DNA of 64,000 bases, from positions 453,001 to 517,000 of the forward strand of contig NZ_CP044990.1 in NCBI RefSeq assembly GCF_009017495.1, written 5' to 3'. This DNA comes from Deinococcus sp. AJ005. Its GTDB lineage: Bacteria; Deinococcota; Deinococci; Deinococcales; Deinococcaceae. Every line of letters starts with the position of its first letter. Position 1 is the stretch's first letter. Shown one piece after another: positions 41,135-50,550 of the stretch. Position numbers and translations under genes: made by a program. The notes beneath the pieces were generated by a model. It was not told where the DNA came from. It did not search any database and saw nothing but the letters and a program-made list of their open reading frames with translations.

Positions 41135-42169
41135 ATGCGTATACAAGGTATTTTGACGGCGGCTTTACTTCTGGCGGGTGCGGCCAGCGCCCAGACCACC
41201 TTGACGGTGATCACCCACGATTCCTTTGACGTGGATAAGAAACTGGTGGCGTCCTTTGAAAACGCGAACAACGCGAAGGTGCGTTTCGTGAAGGGCGGCG
41301 ACGCCGGGGAACTTCTCAACCGCCTGATCCTAACCCGCCGCGCCCCGCTGGCCGACGTGGTCTACGGCCTGGACAACAGCCTGATCAGCCGCGCAAAGCA
41401 GTTTGACCTGCTCGAGCCTTACAAGTCGCCTGAACTGGCGAAGGTTCCCGCTGCCTACCGTCTGGACGACGCGGGTCTGCTGAACACAGTGGATTACGGC
41501 TACGTGGCCCTCAACTATGACCGCGAGTACTTCCAGAAGGCGGGTCTGGCCCTGCCCAAGTCGCTGGATGACCTGAAAACCCCGCAGTACGCCAAATTGA
41601 CCGTGGTGGCAAGTCCGGCCACCAGCAGCCCCGGTCTGGCTTTCATGCTTGCCACCGTCAACCATTACGGCGAGGCGGGCGCATGGGCGTGGTGGCGCGA
41701 CGCCCGCCTCAACGGCCTCAAGGTCACGCGCGGCTGGAGCGACGCCTACAACAAGGAATTTAGCCGCAACGGGGGCCGCTACCCTATCGTGCTGTCGTAT
41801 GCCAGCAGCCCAGCCGCCGAGGTCTTCTATGCCGACAACTATGACGCGAAGAAGCTGCCCGCGCAGGCCCCCACTGCCAATCTGTTCCTCCCTGGCAGCA
41901 CCTGGCTGCAACTGGAAGGCGTGGGCATCCTGAAGGGCGCGAAGCAGCCCGCGCTGGCCCGCAAATTCGTGGACTTCATGCTGGGCAAGGGCGTGCAGGC
42001 CGACATCCCCACCCGCATGTGGATTTACCCGGCGGTGGGCGGCACACCGCTTGATCCGGTTTTCAAGTTCGCCACCGAGCCGGAACTCTCAGCCGTTAAA
42101 CCCGGTCTGACGGCCAATCCGCAGCGGTTGGTGGACACCTGGGTCACTCAGGTTCTGCGGGCGCGGTAG
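41135..42169 (+). CDS. thiB: Thiamine ABC transporter substrate-binding protein
   Basis: A 344-residue secreted binding protein (349 if the ATG at 41120 is used). [20 protein letters not shown] is the signal peptide. The mature part begins [65 protein letters not shown] and ends with [27 protein letters not shown], matching TbpA/ThiB. It is controlled by a TPP riboswitch. The permease (thiP) and ATPase (thiQ) genes are not adjacent: a terminator follows, then uvrB on the other strand, so the binding protein is encoded alone here. Confidence 0.93.
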   Translation: MRIQGILTAALLLAGAASAQTTLTVITHDSFDVDKKLVASFENANNAKVRFVKGGDAGELLNRLILTRRAPLADVVYGLDNSLISRAKQFDLLEPYKSPELAKVPAAYRLDDAGLLNTVDYGYVALNYDREYFQKAGLALPKSLDDLKTPQYAKLTVVASPATSSPGLAFMLATVNHYGEAGAWAWWRDARLNGLKVTRGWSDAYNKEFSRNGGRYPIVLSYASSPAAEVFYADNYDAKKLPAQAPTANLFLPGSTWLQLEGVGILKGAKQPALARKFVDFMLGKGVQADIPTRMWIYPAVGGTPLDPVFKFATEPELSAVKPGLTANPQRLVDTWVTQVLRAR

Positions 42170-42188
42170 GGGAGACCTCTCTTCAAGA

Positions 42189-42234
42189 CCCTCTGCGTGG
42201 AGTACCTCATTGAGCAGCCACGCAGAGGGCTTTT
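42189..42234 (+). terminator. Terminator of thiB
   Basis: CCCTCTGCGTGG (42189-42200) pairs perfectly over 12 bp with CCACGCAGAGGG (42218-42229), followed by CTTTTC. It begins 20 nt after the thiB stop codon. Confidence 0.92.
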
Positions 42235-42291
42235 CATTTCGACTTTCAGCCGGGGAGAAAATGCCGTCCTATGCTGTAAGGCAGCCCTGCA

Positions 42292-44307
<2,016 letters not shown>

Positions 44308-44371
44308 CGGGGAAACCTCCAGAAGCAAAGAAAGTGAGAGCAGTGGCAAACGCCGAACGTATCCCCACAGT

Positions 44372-44388
44372 TTACGCCCCCAGCGTAA
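44372..44388. promoter_or_regulatory. Radiation/desiccation response motif-like palindrome upstream of uvrB
   Basis: TTACGCCCCCAGCGTAA is a 17-bp palindrome (TTACGC-N5-GCGTAA). It has the same length and outer TTA...TAA as the Deinococcus consensus TTATGTCATTGACATAA bound by the repressor DdrO. uvrB is a known member of that regulon in D. radiodurans. It lies 65 nt upstream of the uvrB start. Confidence 0.75.
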
Positions 44389-44432
44389 GCGGATGGTAGG
44401 CCAGATGGCGGATTGGGGAGGTGGTTTAAGCG

Positions 44433-44759
44433 CTAGCTGAAGGTGTCCATTTCGAGCGCGAAGATGGCCGCCTGCTGCACTTCTTGAAGTCGAAACGAGG
44501 AGAGAGAAGAGATCAACTCGCCCAAATCTTCCTTGGGAATCGTTTGAAGATTGTCCAGGCTGACCGCGCAATGTTCCGGCACGCCATCGAACGGCTCCAG
44601 AATCACTTGCGAAGGAATGCCGCGCACCCGTGTCGTCAGCGGCGCAACCGTAACGCTGTTCAGATGTCCTATCAAAGCGTCTCGCGTCAGGATCACCACG
44701 GGACGCCGTTTGTCCAGCTCACACCAGCAGATGTCGCCGCGCCGCCAGGCACGCGCCAT
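44433..44759 (-). CDS. MazF/PemK-like toxin
   Basis: A 108-residue toxin of the MazF/PemK endoribonuclease fold. [54 protein letters not shown] matches the SH3-like barrel with the conserved GDI, RPVVIL and PLT segments, and [15 protein letters not shown] supplies the C-terminal part. MazF proteins cut mRNA at short sequences. The ATG at 44759 shares one base with the antitoxin stop (TGATG), the standard coupling of such pairs. The D. radiodurans genome also carries a mazEF pair. Confidence 0.92.
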   Translation of the reverse strand: MARAWRRGDICWCELDKRRPVVILTRDALIGHLNSVTVAPLTTRVRGIPSQVILEPFDGVPEHCAVSLDNLQTIPKEDLGELISSLSSFRLQEVQQAAIFALEMDTFS

Positions 44760-44980
44760 CACTCGCCCCAGGCGCGGCGGGCAGGCTGCCAGGCATCGTC
44801 ATCGGGCTGCGCCTGAAAGCTCTGACGGTGAGCTTCTTCCATCGCGGCGTTCTGGCGGCGTTTGAGTTCGGCCTGCAAGGCAACTCGGATAAACGCACTC
44901 CGGGTCTCCTGGCTCTGGCCTGCCGCATGATCAACCGCAGAGAGCAGGGCGTCGTCTATGGTCATCTGCACGGTTTTCAT
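44759..44980 (-). CDS. MazE-like ribbon-helix-helix antitoxin
   Basis: A 73-residue protein whose first 45 residues form a ribbon-helix-helix DNA-binding fold (TVQMTIDDALLSAVDHAAGQSQETRSAFIRVALQAELKRRQ), like CopG-type antitoxins. The C-terminal tail (DDDAWQPARRAWGE) is acidic and aromatic, as expected of the part that blocks a MazF toxin. The toxin gene follows with a one-base overlap. A perfect inverted repeat 13 nt upstream is the likely site of autorepression by the complex. Confidence 0.9.
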   Translation of the reverse strand: MKTVQMTIDDALLSAVDHAAGQSQETRSAFIRVALQAELKRRQNAAMEEAHRQSFQAQPDDDAWQPARRAWGE

Positions 44981-44992
44981 GTGTGTAAGTTA

Positions 44993-45008
44993 CCACATGA
45001 TAATGTGG
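44993..45008. promoter_or_regulatory. Operator-like palindrome of the toxin-antitoxin pair
   Basis: CCACAT-GATA-ATGTGG (44993-45008) is a perfect 6-bp inverted repeat, located 13 nt upstream of the antitoxin start. Its size and place match ribbon-helix-helix antitoxin operators. Confidence 0.7.
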
Positions 45009-45010
45009 AT

Positions 45011-45055
45011 AAAAGGCAGGTGGCGGAGATGCTTAATCCTCTCTCCGCCACCTGC
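45011..45055 (-). terminator. Terminator of the 87-residue gene
   Basis: On the minus strand, GCAGGTGGCGGAGA (45055-45042) pairs perfectly over 14 bp with TCTCCGCCACCTGC (45029-45016), followed by CTTTT. It begins about 20 nt after the stop of the small gene and insulates the toxin-antitoxin operon from it. Confidence 0.9.
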
Positions 45056-45075
45056 TTAGATTTATACCTCGGTAT

Positions 45076-45339
45076 TCAGACAGTCAGTGCATGCGTCCAG
45101 CGCGGTAGACCGTTGTTGACCAGGAAGCCCACAAGATCGGTACTGCCGTAAAACTTCAGTCGGCCATGTTCGGTGAATGCCAGAGCAGATTTGTCTACCC
45201 GAAGATTCTTGGCGCGGGCTGCGGCGACGAGTTGAGCAAGCAGGACGCTGCGGGCGTTGTCGTTGTGGTTTGGGGATTCAGCGTCGCAGATGAGGCAGCT
45301 CTGTCCCTGAATGTTGATGTGAGCGATGTTGATTTGCAT
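45076..45339 (-). CDS. Small hypothetical protein
   Basis: An 87-residue protein of unknown function. AAGGAG lies 6 nt upstream of the ATG, and a strong terminator follows, so it is very probably a real gene. It is rich in Asn, Ile and Ala (INIAHINIQGQSCLICDAESPNHNDNARSVLLAQLVAAARAKNL), with a C-x-x-C motif near residue 15 and a beta-rich C-terminus (ALAFTEHGRLKFYGSTDLVGFLVNNGLP). It lies downstream of the Cas4-like nuclease operon, separated by about 130 nt. Confidence 0.7.
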   Translation of the reverse strand: MQINIAHINIQGQSCLICDAESPNHNDNARSVLLAQLVAAARAKNLRVDKSALAFTEHGRLKFYGSTDLVGFLVNNGLPRWTHALTV

Positions 45340-45467
45340 ATTTTCTCCTTGATTGAATGATGGATGTAATCTGACCGCAATAACCGTTTACGACGTGCCA
45401 GACATGTCTTGATTGAATTAAGTTGGATGGGCCGAGCATCGGACTTCAGCCCATCCTGACAGTGTGT

Positions 45468-46271
45468 TTAGTCGGCGGCTGACTCGTCCAGCCCCATGCA
45501 GCGGCGGTAGTGATCGCACCAATTACAGTGCGTCCCGGTGTGCTTGGGCCACTCGGTTTCCACAAAATGATGCTGGCCGAGTGTCACCAGCTTGCCCAGA
45601 TCGGCGTCCACATTGTCGGTGTCGTATTCCAGCAGCAAATCGCCCGCCGGATACAATTCGTAGGCGCGAACGGTCTGGCCGGGATACTTGTCACGCACGG
45701 CGGTCACGTACAGCGCCAGCGCCAGCGGACTGGTCACGTCGTAGCTTTCTGGGGCTTTGCCTGTTTTGATGTCCACCACGCAGATTTCACCGTCTACGCG
45801 AACCACCAAGTCAATCCGGCCCGTGGCCCGCACCTTGCCCAACGGGTGATCCAGGTCAAGGCGCACCCACTCCTCGGCGCTGATGAGGCCACCGGATTCC
45901 ACCTTGCCCTCGGCGAACAGCAGAAATCCGCCCAGGCAGAGCAGCAGTTCATCTTGCCAGCGGTTGACGCGCTGCTCCAGCGTTTCGCTGTGGCCTTGCT
46001 GGACTTCACCAGCGGGCAGCTTGAGCAGGTGTTCGCGGAGCATCGGCACCAGCTCGTCCATGTCGGGCCAGTTGCTGCCCACCTGAAACTTACGGGTCGC
46101 GTCGCGCACAGTGCTGTGGAATGCCTGGCCCTTGTGCAGATTTTCGTTGAACTCGCTTTCCACGTAGAAGTGGTTCAGCATTTCTTTGTGGGGGCAAAGC
46201 TGATACGTCTCGGCCACCGAAGGACTCATGGGCGCAAACGGCGCGGCCACCAGCATGGGCAGGGCGCTCAC
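45468..46271 (-). CDS. PD-(D/E)XK nuclease with Cys cluster, Cas4/AddB-like
   Basis: A 267-residue nuclease. The core motif is GRIDLVVRVDGEICVVDIKTGK, with the Asp and D-x-K of the PD-(D/E)XK fold and the preceding hydrophobic strand. A Cys near the N-terminus (TYQLCPHKEM) and three near the C-terminus (CNWCDHYRRC) match the spacing of the iron-sulfur cluster in Cas4, AddB and related RecB-family exonucleases. An N-terminal His (HKGQAFHSTVRDA) precedes the core. The gene overlaps the upstream 129-residue gene as ATGA. No Cas genes or CRISPR array are present, so a phage-type recombination or repair role is more likely than spacer uptake. Confidence 0.85.
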   Translation of the reverse strand: MSALPMLVAAPFAPMSPSVAETYQLCPHKEMLNHFYVESEFNENLHKGQAFHSTVRDATRKFQVGSNWPDMDELVPMLREHLLKLPAGEVQQGHSETLEQRVNRWQDELLLCLGGFLLFAEGKVESGGLISAEEWVRLDLDHPLGKVRATGRIDLVVRVDGEICVVDIKTGKAPESYDVTSPLALALYVTAVRDKYPGQTVRAYELYPAGDLLLEYDTDNVDADLGKLVTLGQHHFVETEWPKHTGTHCNWCDHYRRCMGLDESAAD

Positions 46272-46657
46272 AGTGAACGGCCTTCCAGCGCAGTCACGTT
46301 GGCGTAAATCGCGTTGCGGTAGGCACGGTGAGAGATGGTGGCACGCACGCGGCGGCCTCGCAGACCCATCAGGCGTTCGGGGGTCAGGTCACGCAGGTTC
46401 AGCACAAATTCTTCCAGGGCGGTCAGTGCGCCCACGATGCCTCCCTTGAACTCCGGCGTCATGCTGCTGGCGGTCAGGCCGTTGTCGGCGGCGTAGGTCA
46501 GGTGCAGCGCCGCGTACTTGTCGCCAAAGCGGTTGCGCTGAAGTTTGAGATCGGCGCGAACAATAGTCAATTCATGAATGCCTTCGGGAAGGCGAGTGGT
46601 GCGGTCATCCGGTGCGGGGCTGATTGTGATGATGGAAATAGTAGGGCTGCTACTCAT
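46268..46657 (-). CDS. Hypothetical partner of the Cas4-like nuclease
   Basis: A 129-residue protein translated just before, and coupled by ATGA overlap to, the nuclease. AGGAG lies 7 nt before the ATG at 46657. The predicted fold is mostly beta: LPEGIHELTIVRADLKLQRNRFGDKYAALHLTYAADNG, then GLRGRRVRATISHRAYRNAIYANVTAL. This layout recalls the DUF669-type single-strand DNA-binding or annealing proteins that phages encode next to exonucleases, but no motif proves it. If correct, the pair would form a small recombination module. Confidence 0.6.
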   Translation of the reverse strand: MSSSPTISIITISPAPDDRTTRLPEGIHELTIVRADLKLQRNRFGDKYAALHLTYAADNGLTASSMTPEFKGGIVGALTALEEFVLNLRDLTPERLMGLRGRRVRATISHRAYRNAIYANVTALEGRSL

Positions 46658-47072
46658 ATGAAACTCCTGTAGGATGAGCGCAGACAATTGTGCCTGCGCC
46701 CTTGAAGTTCCATCTGCACATCCGTTAGACTTGATACCGCCAAGTAGTCATGTCTTTCAGATATGCAGATGAAGTCCGGGGGTAAATGCCGTCGGGCTTT
46801 TTCATTGTTACCGGGAACGCCGAGTTTATTGGCCCTGCTGGACGCTCCCCACCTCTCTTCTGAGCATTTGATCCTCCTGCCTCCGGGGCTTCCGAAGACC
46901 CCTATAGCTTATCTTTACAGTGTGAAGCGAATATGTGGATTTGATTAAGATTCATTCATGGATAGGATACCTGAATAGATACGTTACTTCAGATGCAATA
47001 CGATCTCTACTCATGATAGGATTCTGCCATGTCCAATCCGCGTAAGAGTCTAGCACAGTGCCGGGGCTGCGG
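46658..47072. other. Intergenic region between the nuclease pair and the type I operon
   Basis: About 415 nt, AT-richer than the chromosome around it, with divergent transcription. No supportable gene is present. TTGATT (46941-46946) and TAGGAT (46963-46968) at 16-nt spacing are a possible rightward promoter for the restriction operon. GCGCAG/CTGCGC near 46678-46701 forms a small hairpin. Confidence 0.4.
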
Positions 47073-47741
47073 ATGAACACCGTCCTACTCGGCGAACTGG
47101 GGCAATTGATGCAGGGGTTGCCGCACCGATTTGTGCCATCAAAAAAGACAGTTGACGGGGAAGAGCGCAAAAAAACCAAACCCGATGGCCCGGTGTTTTA
47201 TCTGCTGAACATCGGCGACATTGCGGGGCTGGCGCTCAGGCCACCGGAAAGTCAGCCTGTGCCTTTGCCCTACGGCACGCCGTTTGACAAATACAGGCTG
47301 CAAGAGGGCGACGTGCTGATGACCATTCGCACCCGGCCTCTTAGGGCGGCGGTGGTGCTGGACGCTGAAACGCCAATGATGCCCACGCAGAATCTGGCGG
47401 TGTTGCGGCCCCGTTCGGGCAAGGTGCTGGGCGCGTATCTGGCGGCGTACCTGAACACACCCGAAGCGCAGGTGGTACTGAACGAGGAATATACCCAGAG
47501 CGCCGCCACGCCGCTGCTCAAGCTGTCGGCGCTGAGTGGGATTGATATACCTTTGCCGCCGCTGGAGTTGCAAAGACAAATTGCTGATCTGGCGCTGAGC
47601 TTTGAAAACGAGGAACGTGCCGCCCGGTCTGCGCTAGACGAGCGGCGTGTGCTGGTGCAGCAAAGCATCTCGCAGGCCATTCACCAATCCACATCTAAAG
47701 CCCTAGAACCCCAAACCCCACTACCCCAGAGGCTTCCATGA
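47073..47741 (+). CDS. Single-TRD specificity-like protein of the type I system
   Basis: A 222-residue protein resembling half of a type I specificity subunit. Residues about 1-160 form one target-recognition-like domain (VLLGELGQLMQGL...FYLLNIGDIAGLAL...YRLQEGDVLMTIRTRPLRAAVVLD...MPTQNLAVLRPRSGKVLGAYLAAYLNTPEAQVVL), ending in IDIPLPPLELQRQIADLALSFENEERAARSALDERRVLVQQSISQ, the conserved helix that contacts the methylase. A full-length HsdS is encoded downstream, so this is an additional, not a replacement, subunit. Its stop overlaps the hsdM start as ATGA. Confidence 0.8.
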   Translation: MNTVLLGELGQLMQGLPHRFVPSKKTVDGEERKKTKPDGPVFYLLNIGDIAGLALRPPESQPVPLPYGTPFDKYRLQEGDVLMTIRTRPLRAAVVLDAETPMMPTQNLAVLRPRSGKVLGAYLAAYLNTPEAQVVLNEEYTQSAATPLLKLSALSGIDIPLPPLELQRQIADLALSFENEERAARSALDERRVLVQQSISQAIHQSTSKALEPQTPLPQRLP

Positions 47742-49318
47742 CCAAATCCAGCGCCATCAATAAAACCAATACGGATACCCCACGCCAGCTTGACCGCGAG
47801 ACATTGGAGCGGGAGCTATGGAAAGCCGCCGACATTCTGCGCGGCAGCATTGACAGCAGCGATTACAAGAATTACATCTTCGCGCTGCTGTTTCTCAAGC
47901 GGCTGAGTGACCGTTTTGAGGAAGAGGCGCAAAGTATTCTGAAGAAAACTGGCGATCTCGTTCTCGCTTATGATGATGAGGACGAACACCGTTTTTACGT
48001 ACCGAAAGTTGCCCGCTGGGACTATCTCATGAGTATCAGCGAGGATATAGGTCAAGCGTTAAACATAGCCAATCGCACGCTTGCCAATACAAATAAATCA
48101 CTGCTCGGCGTGCTGGACATTATTGATTTCAACGATGAAAGGCGTTTGGGCGGCAAAGCTAATCTTCAAAACATTCTACAAAAGCTGGTACAGCACTTTG
48201 ACCGAATTCCGTTAGGCAATGACAGTTTCCCAAAAACCGAACCCGATTTGCTGGGCCGCGCCTACGAATTCCTGATTGAAAAGTTTGCCGACGACGCGGG
48301 CAAAAAAGGCGGTGAGTTCTACACGCCCAAAACAGTCGTGGAACTGCTGGTCACGCTGCTGGAGCCGCAGCAGGGCATGCGCGTTAGTGATCCAGCGTGT
48401 GGCAGCGGCGGAATATTGATTGAAGCGGCGCAGTACGTGGAGAGCGAAGTGTATGGCGAGGAAGGACGCCCCCGTGACCAGCCCCTGAATCTGGCGCTGT
48501 ACGGCCAGGAAAAGAACGTGAACACCTGGGCCATTGCCAAGATGAACATGCTGCTGCACGATTACCCCGACGCCGAGATTCGCCACGGCGACACCTTTGC
48601 TGACCCGATGCCCGACGCCGACGGCAAAAAAGCCCTGATGCTGTTTGACATCGTGGCGGCCAATCCGCCGTTTAGCCTCAAGCAGTGGACGCCGGATGGC
48701 TGGGGCGGGGGCGATCCGTTTCGGCGGTTCACGCACGGCACGCCGCCCGCCAGCAAGGGCGATTACGCTTTTATTCAGCACATGCTGGCAACCTTGCAAC
48801 AGGGTGGCCGCGCCGGGATTATCACCGCGCATGGCGTACTCTTTCGCGGCGGCGAGGAAGAACGCATTCGGCGCAGCATTCTGGAAGATGACCAGTTAGA
48901 GGCCGTGATTGGCCTGCCCGCCAACCTGTTTTACGGCACGGGCATTCCCGCCGCCATTTTGCTGTTTAACCGCGCCAAGCCCGCCGAGCGCCAGCGCCGC
49001 GTGCTGTTTATGGACGCCAGCAAGGACTTTTTGCCGGGCAAGAAGCAGAACAAATTGCAGGCCGAGCATATTGCCCGCACGGTGGCCGCCTTCAAAGCCT
49101 ATGAAGATGTGGAGGGCTACAGCCGCGTGGTGACGCTGGACGAGATTGAACAGAACGACTGGAACCTGAACCTGAGCCGTTACGTGTCTGCCGCCGCCGT
49201 GACCGAGGCCATAGATTTGCACGCCACCCTGAAGCGCTTGCAGGAGCTAGAGGAACAACGCGACGAGGCGCGGGCAAAAGTGAATGGGTATCTGAAAGCG
49301 TTGGGGATTGAGGTATGA
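47738..49318 (+). CDS. hsdM: Type I restriction-modification DNA methylase (M subunit)
   Basis: A 526-residue N6-adenine methyltransferase. The N-terminal helical domain (RELWKAADILRGSIDSSDYKNYIFALLFLKRLSDRF) is typical of HsdM. The catalytic domain has the SAM-binding motif I DPACGSGGILIEAAQY and the catalytic motif IV ANPPFSLKQW, and ends with the coiled region EAIDLHATLKRLQELEEQRDEARAKVNGYL that meets the specificity subunit. It overlaps both neighbours as ATGA. Confidence 0.96.
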   Translation: MTKSSAINKTNTDTPRQLDRETLERELWKAADILRGSIDSSDYKNYIFALLFLKRLSDRFEEEAQSILKKTGDLVLAYDDEDEHRFYVPKVARWDYLMSISEDIGQALNIANRTLANTNKSLLGVLDIIDFNDERRLGGKANLQNILQKLVQHFDRIPLGNDSFPKTEPDLLGRAYEFLIEKFADDAGKKGGEFYTPKTVVELLVTLLEPQQGMRVSDPACGSGGILIEAAQYVESEVYGEEGRPRDQPLNLALYGQEKNVNTWAIAKMNMLLHDYPDAEIRHGDTFADPMPDADGKKALMLFDIVAANPPFSLKQWTPDGWGGGDPFRRFTHGTPPASKGDYAFIQHMLATLQQGGRAGIITAHGVLFRGGEEERIRRSILEDDQLEAVIGLPANLFYGTGIPAAILLFNRAKPAERQRRVLFMDASKDFLPGKKQNKLQAEHIARTVAAFKAYEDVEGYSRVVTLDEIEQNDWNLNLSRYVSAAAVTEAIDLHATLKRLQELEEQRDEARAKVNGYLKALGIEV

Positions 49319-50550
49319 GCAAAAAGCCGACTCAACCGTTGCCGCAAGGTTGGGAGTGGCGGCTATTTTCAGATGTTGTTCTGAGCATTTCTGGCGGTGG
49401 CACACCTAGCAAAGCAAATCCTGATTTTTACACGGGTGATATTCCGTGGGTCACGGTCAAAGACCTTACAGCAAGGATTATCACCGACTCAAAAGAAAAA
49501 ATCACAGCAGAAGCGATTGAGCAGAGTGCAAGCCGACTCATCAAAAAGGGCAGCATTCTGCTTGCTACTCGGATGGCTGTTGGACGTGCCGCGATTGCGG
49601 GCGTAGATGTGGCAATCAATCAAGACCTGAAGGCAATAACACCAAATGAAGATATTGATTCTATTTATCTCTACTACTGTTTGCTGAGCATTCAATCTGA
49701 TTTAGATCACCTAGCCAGCGGCTCAACTGTAAAAGGTATATCACTAGAGACTTTGCGAGATCAACTTATCCCCCTCCCGCCTTTGCCTGTGCAACGCTGG
49801 ATTGCCGACGCCTTAGCGAGTGTGGACGAGTGGTTGGAGGTGAGCGCGGAGGCGTTGAAAGTCTCAGACGCTTTGACTTCCAAAATCGCAGACAATCTCA
49901 TGGAAGGCAGTGAAAACGCCGAAACCTGCGTGCTTAATGAATGTTGTACCCGTATCAAAGTCGGAATCGCTACTTCCACGACTAAGCATTATGCTTCAGA
50001 ATCTGACGGCATAGCAATGATCTTAAATCGCAGCATTAAGTCAAATTCAATTGATCGCAATTCGGTGGAATACATCTCCAAAGCATTTGATCTAGAAAAT
50101 CACCGTAAACGTCTGATGGCGGGAGACGTAGTAGTGACACGGACAGGACAACCTGGCCTAGCTGCGGTTGTGCCGCCTGAAATGGAAGGCTGGCAAGCAT
50201 TCACGACGCTCATTTTGACTCCTAAGCCCAAAATGATTCATTCGGAGTACCTGTCAGAATGGATCAATTCAGTACATGGGCGGATTTTCGTTGAGCAGGG
50301 GCAAGCGGGCGGCGCTCAGAAAAATCTTAACGCAGGAGAGATTGAGAAAATGCCTGTTCGTCTTCCTGACTTAGAGCAGCAGGATTCAATCATCAATGCA
50401 GTCTCTGAATCTCGTGTTTATAAGAAGATTCTTGGCAGCGAGATACAGCAGTCCATACGATTAAAAAATGCCCTCCTCCATCAACTGCTCTCCGGTTCTC
50501 TTCAACCTCAAGGCGGGTGGGCGTCCGTCATTCCGGCGGCGGCTCCATGA
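49315..50550 (+). CDS. hsdS: Type I restriction specificity subunit (S)
   Basis: A 411-residue specificity subunit with two target recognition domains. The first begins GWEWRLFSDVVLSISGGGTPSKANPDFYTGDIPWVTVKDLTARII and ends at LPPLPVQRWIADALASVDEWLEVSAEAL, the first conserved helix. The second spans NECCTRIKVGIATS to VRLPDLEQQDSIINAVSESRVYKKILGSEIQQSIRLKNALLHQLLSG, the second helix. The recognition domains are AT-richer than the flanking genes, as usual for HsdS. DNA target sequences cannot be read from the protein. It overlaps hsdM and hsdR as ATGA. Confidence 0.94.
   Translation: MSKKPTQPLPQGWEWRLFSDVVLSISGGGTPSKANPDFYTGDIPWVTVKDLTARIITDSKEKITAEAIEQSASRLIKKGSILLATRMAVGRAAIAGVDVAINQDLKAITPNEDIDSIYLYYCLLSIQSDLDHLASGSTVKGISLETLRDQLIPLPPLPVQRWIADALASVDEWLEVSAEALKVSDALTSKIADNLMEGSENAETCVLNECCTRIKVGIATSTTKHYASESDGIAMILNRSIKSNSIDRNSVEYISKAFDLENHRKRLMAGDVVVTRTGQPGLAAVVPPEMEGWQAFTTLILTPKPKMIHSEYLSEWINSVHGRIFVEQGQAGGAQKNLNAGEIEKMPVRLPDLEQQDSIINAVSESRVYKKILGSEIQQSIRLKNALLHQLLSGSLQPQGGWASVIPAAAP

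Noticed and set aside
45468..46657. CRISPR-Cas locus suggested by the Cas4-like nuclease
   Set aside because: No repeat-spacer array and no other cas genes in the window; the Cys cluster is shared with AddB and phage nucleases.
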